NCBI GenBank assembly: GCA_020354155.1
Contig: CP070644.1
Location: 1,561,099-1,577,019 of the forward strand
DNA from: Nitrospiraceae bacterium
Lineage (GTDB): Bacteria; Nitrospirota; Thermodesulfovibrionia; UBA6902
Length of the DNA stretch: 15,921 bases
Direction of reading: 5' to 3'
Notes under the pieces: model-generated
What the model was told of the DNA's origin: nothing
Seen by the model: only the letters and a program-made list of their open reading frames with translations
The model's database searches: none
Shown here: piece by piece, positions 12,494 through 15,921 of the stretch
Position numbering within the stretch: position 1 is the stretch's first letter
Layout: the number at the start of each line of letters is the position of its first letter
Made by a program: the position numbers and the translations under genes

Positions 12494-13795
12494 ATGAAAG
12501 CGAACTTTCTTCTCATAAACCCCTGGATATATGATTTTGCAGCCTTCAATCTCTGGTCACGTCCTCTCGGTTTACTGAAAGTAGCGGAATACCTCAGCGG
12601 TTTTGACTGTGAAATAAAATTCATCAACTGCACGGACAGGATGGAGAGTGAGAAAAAATTCGGCACCGGCAAGTATCCCCGCCAGTCAGTTAAAAAACCG
12701 GATATACTGAAAGAGGTCCCCCTTACCTATGCCCGCTATGGTATTACGGCACAGGAGTTTATTGAAAAATTAACAAACTGTCTTCCCTGCGATGCTATTT
12801 TTGTAACCTCTATTATGACCTACTGGTATCCAGGCACTCAGGAGGTTATTAAGATCATCAGGTCCCTATCCTCTGACATCCCCGTTATTCTCGGCGGGAT
12901 ATATCCGACATTATATTCCGATCATGCCCGGACCCATTCCGGAGCAGATCATGTCTTTACCGGAAGCATAGACAGCAGGATCAATAGCGCCCTGCAATCA
13001 CTTGGTATTACGCTGAATCAGGGAAATAAATCCCTTCCATACTATCGACTTAATTTCTATGAGCATTCCCGCTTTGCTCCTCTCCTTACCAGCACTGGCT
13101 GTCCCTACAAATGCACCTACTGTGCATCTGCTCTCCTGAATAAAGGCTTCATGCAACGACATCCGCAGGATGTATTGCAGGAGATAGATGAACTCTATCA
13201 GAAGGGGACAAGGGACTTTGCTTTTTACGATGATGCCCTCCTTGCCAATCCTGATCATCATATAAAAGTCCTCTTGAGAGAAATCATCAGGTCAACCATG
13301 AAGGTGCGTTTTCACTGCCCCAATGGCATCCATGCCGGATTCATTGATGATGAACTGGCAGACCTTATGAAGCGGTCAGGCTTTACCACATTACGACTTG
13401 GCTTTGAGACAGTCAACAGCAGGCGCCAGGAAGAGACAGGAGGAAAAGTCAACCACGACAGTATCAGGTCTGCTGTCAGAAACCTGCAGAAGAGGGGGTT
13501 TGAGAAAAAACATATCGGGACTTATCTCATGTATGGACTTCCCGGCCAGGAACTCTCTGAAATCAGGGAAGGAATAGCATTTCTCAAAGACCTTGGTGTA
13601 CGCATAAATCTTACCGAATTCTCGCCACTGCCTGGCACTGCCTGCTGGGATGAGCTCCTTGATAGGAGAATCATATCCCGCTCCACGGATCCACTGTTAA
13701 TGAATAATACAGTTTTTTCATATATGCTCAATGGCTATGATCCTGAGGAGATCAGCAGTATCAAAGAGGACGTAATGTCCTATAATGCATTGTAA
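12494..13795 (+). CDS. B12-binding-type radical SAM protein, substrate unknown
   Basis: 433 residues. The N-terminal 160 residues look like the Rossmann-type domain of cobalamin-dependent radical SAM enzymes (PLGLLKVAEYL; DAIFVTSIM; IPVILGGIYPTLYSDHA), but the cobalamin-ligating DxHxxG motif is not seen, so B12 binding is doubtful. The radical SAM core follows, with the 4Fe-4S motif CPYKCTYC (C203, C207, C210), later FAFYDDALLAN, LRLGFET and the MYGLPGQ strand typical of the Elp3/MiaB-like fold. It uses S-adenosylmethionine and an iron-sulfur cluster to make a 5'-deoxyadenosyl radical; the substrate cannot be guessed. No Shine-Dalgarno precedes the ATG at 12494. It stands alone, divergent from DUF2914, and the MltD-like gene follows after about 120 bases. 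Confidence 0.9.
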   Translation: MKANFLLINPWIYDFAAFNLWSRPLGLLKVAEYLSGFDCEIKFINCTDRMESEKKFGTGKYPRQSVKKPDILKEVPLTYARYGITAQEFIEKLTNCLPCDAIFVTSIMTYWYPGTQEVIKIIRSLSSDIPVILGGIYPTLYSDHARTHSGADHVFTGSIDSRINSALQSLGITLNQGNKSLPYYRLNFYEHSRFAPLLTSTGCPYKCTYCASALLNKGFMQRHPQDVLQEIDELYQKGTRDFAFYDDALLANPDHHIKVLLREIIRSTMKVRFHCPNGIHAGFIDDELADLMKRSGFTTLRLGFETVNSRRQEETGGKVNHDSIRSAVRNLQKRGFEKKHIGTYLMYGLPGQELSEIREGIAFLKDLGVRINLTEFSPLPGTACWDELLDRRIISRSTDPLLMNNTVFSYMLNGYDPEEISSIKEDVMSYNAL

Positions 13796-13917
13796 TTTAA
13801 GTATTTATTAGACAGCGTCCCCGGCAGGTAACGTATTGGCCGGAAAAAATCGATAAAAGATTTATTCCCTGTGGCGCCCGAAAAAGTGTAAATTTAATTG
13901 ACATTTTTGTTTGAGTG

Positions 13918-15129
13918 ATGGACAATAGGAATATGTGGAAAAAACAGATTATTTTTACAGCATCAGTATTCTCAGCCCTTACCGCATGTGTTCTTCTTTC
14001 CGCCTCTTCTTATGCAGATGAACTCTCTGCATCCGCAAAAAGCATTCAATCTAAAAAGAGCATTGACCCTGTCATGAATGACTATGCCCTTATCGCATCG
14101 GGTGATAAGAGATCAAAAAAGCGTGCCCATGATATGCTGTTCGAAAAATACGGTTTTAATACCTCCGTGCAGAAGAGGCTGGATCTTTACCAGGGCAAAT
14201 ACAAAGAGACAATACAAAGCCGACTGGAACGTTCAGGGAGATATGCAGGCACAATGGCCTGGATCTTCAGAAGTAAGGGACTGCCCCAGGAGCTTGCCTT
14301 TCTGCCCATTATTGAGAGCGGCTATGATCCCTTTGCCCGGTCACATATGAGTGCATCAGGGCCATGGCAGTTCATGCCCCATACTGCCCGGCATTACGGA
14401 TTGAAAATGGACTGGTGGGTTGATGAACGGCGGGACCCCCTGAAATCTACTGAGGCCGCCGCCAATTATCTACAGGACCTGTTTGAGAAGTTTGAATCCT
14501 GGAACCTTGCCCTTGCAGCCTATAATGCGGGAGAAGGAAAGGTGCGACGGGCCCTGAGAAAAACCAGAACTAGAGATTACTGGAAGGTCAGGAAAACAAG
14601 GCTGCTGAAAAATGAAACAAGAAACTACGTTCCTTCCTATATTGCCTCCACTGCCATAGCACTCTATCCGGAGCAGTACGGATTTGAGGACATTGTCTAT
14701 AACAAGCCCTTCAGCTTTGATCTCGTTACTGTTGATACACCCATTGCCCTTGAACTCGTGGCCAGCCTGACGGGCTCGAAAACGTCTGAAATCAGACGTC
14801 TGAACCCTGAACTGAAACGGTCCTCCACTCCGCCGAATGTTTCACACTATACACTGAGAATACCGGAAGGGACACGGGAACTGTTTCTTGCTAACTTTGA
14901 GGAGATCAGGGATGAATACCCTGCCCTTGTCAATCTCTATACTGTCCGGCAAGGGGATACCCTGGGCAAGATTGCAAAGAATATCGGTACTTCTATCAAG
15001 TCCCTGCTCGATATAAATTCTCTTGGGAAACAGGCCATGATATTTGCGGGAAAGACCATCCTGCTTCCTTTTGAAAAAAGTGCGGAACTGATCAAGGGAA
15101 AGAACTACAAAATCTATAACGATCTTTAA
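13918..15129 (+). CDS. MltD-like membrane-bound lytic transglycosylase with LysM domain
   Basis: 403 residues from ATG 13918. An N-terminal signal (MWKKQIIFTASVFSALTAC) precedes the SLT catalytic domain: LPIIESGYDPFARSHMSASG (catalytic Glu133), GPWQFMPHTARHYGL, and LALAAYNAGEGKV near residue 200, all in family order. A LysM module near the C-terminus begins YTVRQGDTLGKIAKNIG and binds glycan. These enzymes cleave the MurNAc-GlcNAc bond of peptidoglycan, forming 1,6-anhydro ends. LTAC (residues 21-24) is a possible lipobox, which would anchor it to the outer membrane like MltD; ADE further on is an alternative signal-peptidase I site. Starts at GTG 13915, ATG 13918 and ATG 13933 are all in frame and none has a good Shine-Dalgarno. 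Only one LysM is seen; E. coli MltD has two. Confidence 0.93.
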   Translation: MDNRNMWKKQIIFTASVFSALTACVLLSASSYADELSASAKSIQSKKSIDPVMNDYALIASGDKRSKKRAHDMLFEKYGFNTSVQKRLDLYQGKYKETIQSRLERSGRYAGTMAWIFRSKGLPQELAFLPIIESGYDPFARSHMSASGPWQFMPHTARHYGLKMDWWVDERRDPLKSTEAAANYLQDLFEKFESWNLALAAYNAGEGKVRRALRKTRTRDYWKVRKTRLLKNETRNYVPSYIASTAIALYPEQYGFEDIVYNKPFSFDLVTVDTPIALELVASLTGSKTSEIRRLNPELKRSSTPPNVSHYTLRIPEGTRELFLANFEEIRDEYPALVNLYTVRQGDTLGKIAKNIGTSIKSLLDINSLGKQAMIFAGKTILLPFEKSAELIKGKNYKIYNDL

Positions 15130-15143
15130 ATCAGAGCTGACCG

Positions 15144-15921
15144 TTACTGCCCTTCCGTATCGGATGGAGGTGTGCCTTCCTTCTCTTCAGGTGCAGCTTC
15201 AGTCTTTTCTGAATCAGGTACTTCAGAGGAGGCACTCTCCGTTGCCGATATTTGTGCATTAGATTCAGCAGCCCAGGGCGATGACGGAAAGTCTTCTGCA
15301 ATTTCTTTATATATTCCCATTGCCTTGTCCGCTTCCCCTGCACTGTCATAATACCGGGCCTCCATAATAAGGGCCGTATCTTTATAAATACCACCATCAA
15401 TTATGGAGAGACTATGAAGGGCCTGCAGGGCGTTATCAGCCTGCGTGCTTTTGAAATATGCTGATGCCAGTTTCTGATAGACAAGCGGGAGGATTGCCTT
15501 CTCGCCGCTGAACTTTTTAATGAATTGATCATATTCCCTGATGGCATTTTGATAATCACCAAGTCGGAAATAACTGTTGCCCAGCAAATAGAGCGCCGTG
15601 GGAGTTGATTTTGTATTGATTGACTGCCTGAAAAGATCAATCGCTTTTTTTGTTCTCTCCTCAACAGACTGGGCACTGCTGCGATCAAGGCTGTAATAGA
15701 GGTTGGATGCCTCCACTGCATAGCCATATGCCTTCTCACGCTGAGACGATGAATACAGAGAGATAATGATAAAAAGCAGAATAACACCGGCTACAGCAGA
15801 TCCTCCAATGATGAACTGTCTCTGTCTCATTTTCATCTCTTCCAGCGTCTTCATGGCAAAATTTCTGACTTCAGGCTCCTGTACGGTCTTCTTCTTTGCA
15901 GGCCTCTTCTTTATAACCTTC
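15144..15921 (-). CDS. Membrane-anchored TPR protein, 5' end beyond window
   Basis: The reading frame remains open to the window edge. Upstream of the first in-window ATG (15854) it continues as KVIKKRPAKKKTVQEPEVRNF with no stop, so the gene is longer than that ATG suggests and is partial here. A Lys-rich cytoplasmic segment leads to one membrane helix (FIIGGSAVAGVILLFIIISLY, about residues 14-34 counted from that ATG), then periplasmic TPR-type helices (ALYLLGNSYFRLGDYQNAIREYDQFI; LVYQKLASAYFKSTQADNAL; AKYY-like repeat to about residue 205), ending in an acidic Glu/Ser/Pro tail. The layout resembles YfgM and related periplasmic TPR adaptors of envelope assembly. It converges on the MltD-like gene with a 14-base gap. 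Specific partners cannot be inferred. Confidence 0.85.
   Translation of the reverse strand, partial: KVIKKRPAKKKTVQEPEVRNFAMKTLEEMKMRQRQFIIGGSAVAGVILLFIIISLYSSSQREKAYGYAVEASNLYYSLDRSSAQSVEERTKKAIDLFRQSINTKSTPTALYLLGNSYFRLGDYQNAIREYDQFIKKFSGEKAILPLVYQKLASAYFKSTQADNALQALHSLSIIDGGIYKDTALIMEARYYDSAGEADKAMGIYKEIAEDFPSSPWAAESNAQISATESASSEVPDSEKTEAAPEEKEGTPPSDTEGQ

Noticed and set aside
13800..13914. The region before the MltD-like gene as a riboswitch, since c-di-AMP (ydaO) riboswitches often precede wall-hydrolase genes.
   Set aside because: I could not match the conserved ydaO or c-di-GMP core motifs; only short hairpins such as CCGGC...GCCGG are seen. The gene-adjacent TTGACA (13898) has no convincing -10 before the start codon either.

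Overview
The window reads as bacterial chromosome from a Gram-negative, probably anaerobic, deep-branching lineage. A Nitrospirota/Desulfobacterota-type genome, perhaps assembled from a metagenome, is my best guess. This is inference from the gene mix (DUF2914, DUF3187, a cobalamin-type radical SAM protein, a zf-TFIIB protein), from exported outer-membrane-type proteins, and from intergenic GTCATT(C/G)C-type palindromes common in such genomes. GC looks to be in the mid-forties percent. There are no tRNA or rRNA genes, no CRISPR array, no recognisable phage or insertion sequence, and no replication origin.

Layout. Positions 47-1772 (+): a cold-shock protein, a two-part protein with a histone-H1-like Lys/Ala/Pro tail built from an 18-residue tandem repeat, and a left-handed beta-helix acyltransferase. 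Positions 1795-3751 (-): a YjbQ/UPF0047 protein, an APS-kinase-like P-loop kinase, a leaderless-looking M23-type metallopeptidase fold without a signal peptide, and a short one-helix membrane protein. Positions 3898-6561 (+): a tight three-gene operon of a degenerate phosphoglycerate-kinase homologue (TTG start), an exported DUF3187 beta-barrel-like protein and a small PD-(D/E)xK-like protein. Positions 6562-6951 hold no gene but a cluster of palindromic repeats. Positions 6952-7563 (+): a zinc-ribbon/zf-TFIIB protein. Positions 7652-11667 (-): a 52-residue Cys-rich protein with its own strong promoter, an inositol-monophosphatase-family phosphatase, an APH-type kinase overlapping the end of uvrC, and uvrC. 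Positions 11840-12000 (+): a promoter followed by a foldable, U-terminated region with no reading frame, a good small-RNA candidate. Positions 12003-12416 (-) is DUF2914, 12494-13795 (+) a radical SAM protein, 13918-15129 (+) an MltD-like lytic transglycosylase, and 15144-15921 (-) a membrane-anchored TPR protein cut by the window edge.

How they work together. Most units are independent housekeeping or envelope genes: DNA repair (uvrC), peptidoglycan remodelling (MltD-like, M23-like), and nucleic-acid chaperoning (CspA plus the H1-like protein). The two operon-like associations with real coupling are PGK-like/DUF3187/PD-(D/E)xK-like (gaps of 2 and 1 bases) and uvrC/APH-type kinase (8-base overlap). 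I found no clear new multi-gene system. The best candidates for something undescribed are the small RNA at 11874-12000, the Cys-rich small protein at 7652-7810, the small membrane protein at 3599-3751, the degenerate PGK homologue, and the H1-tailed protein.
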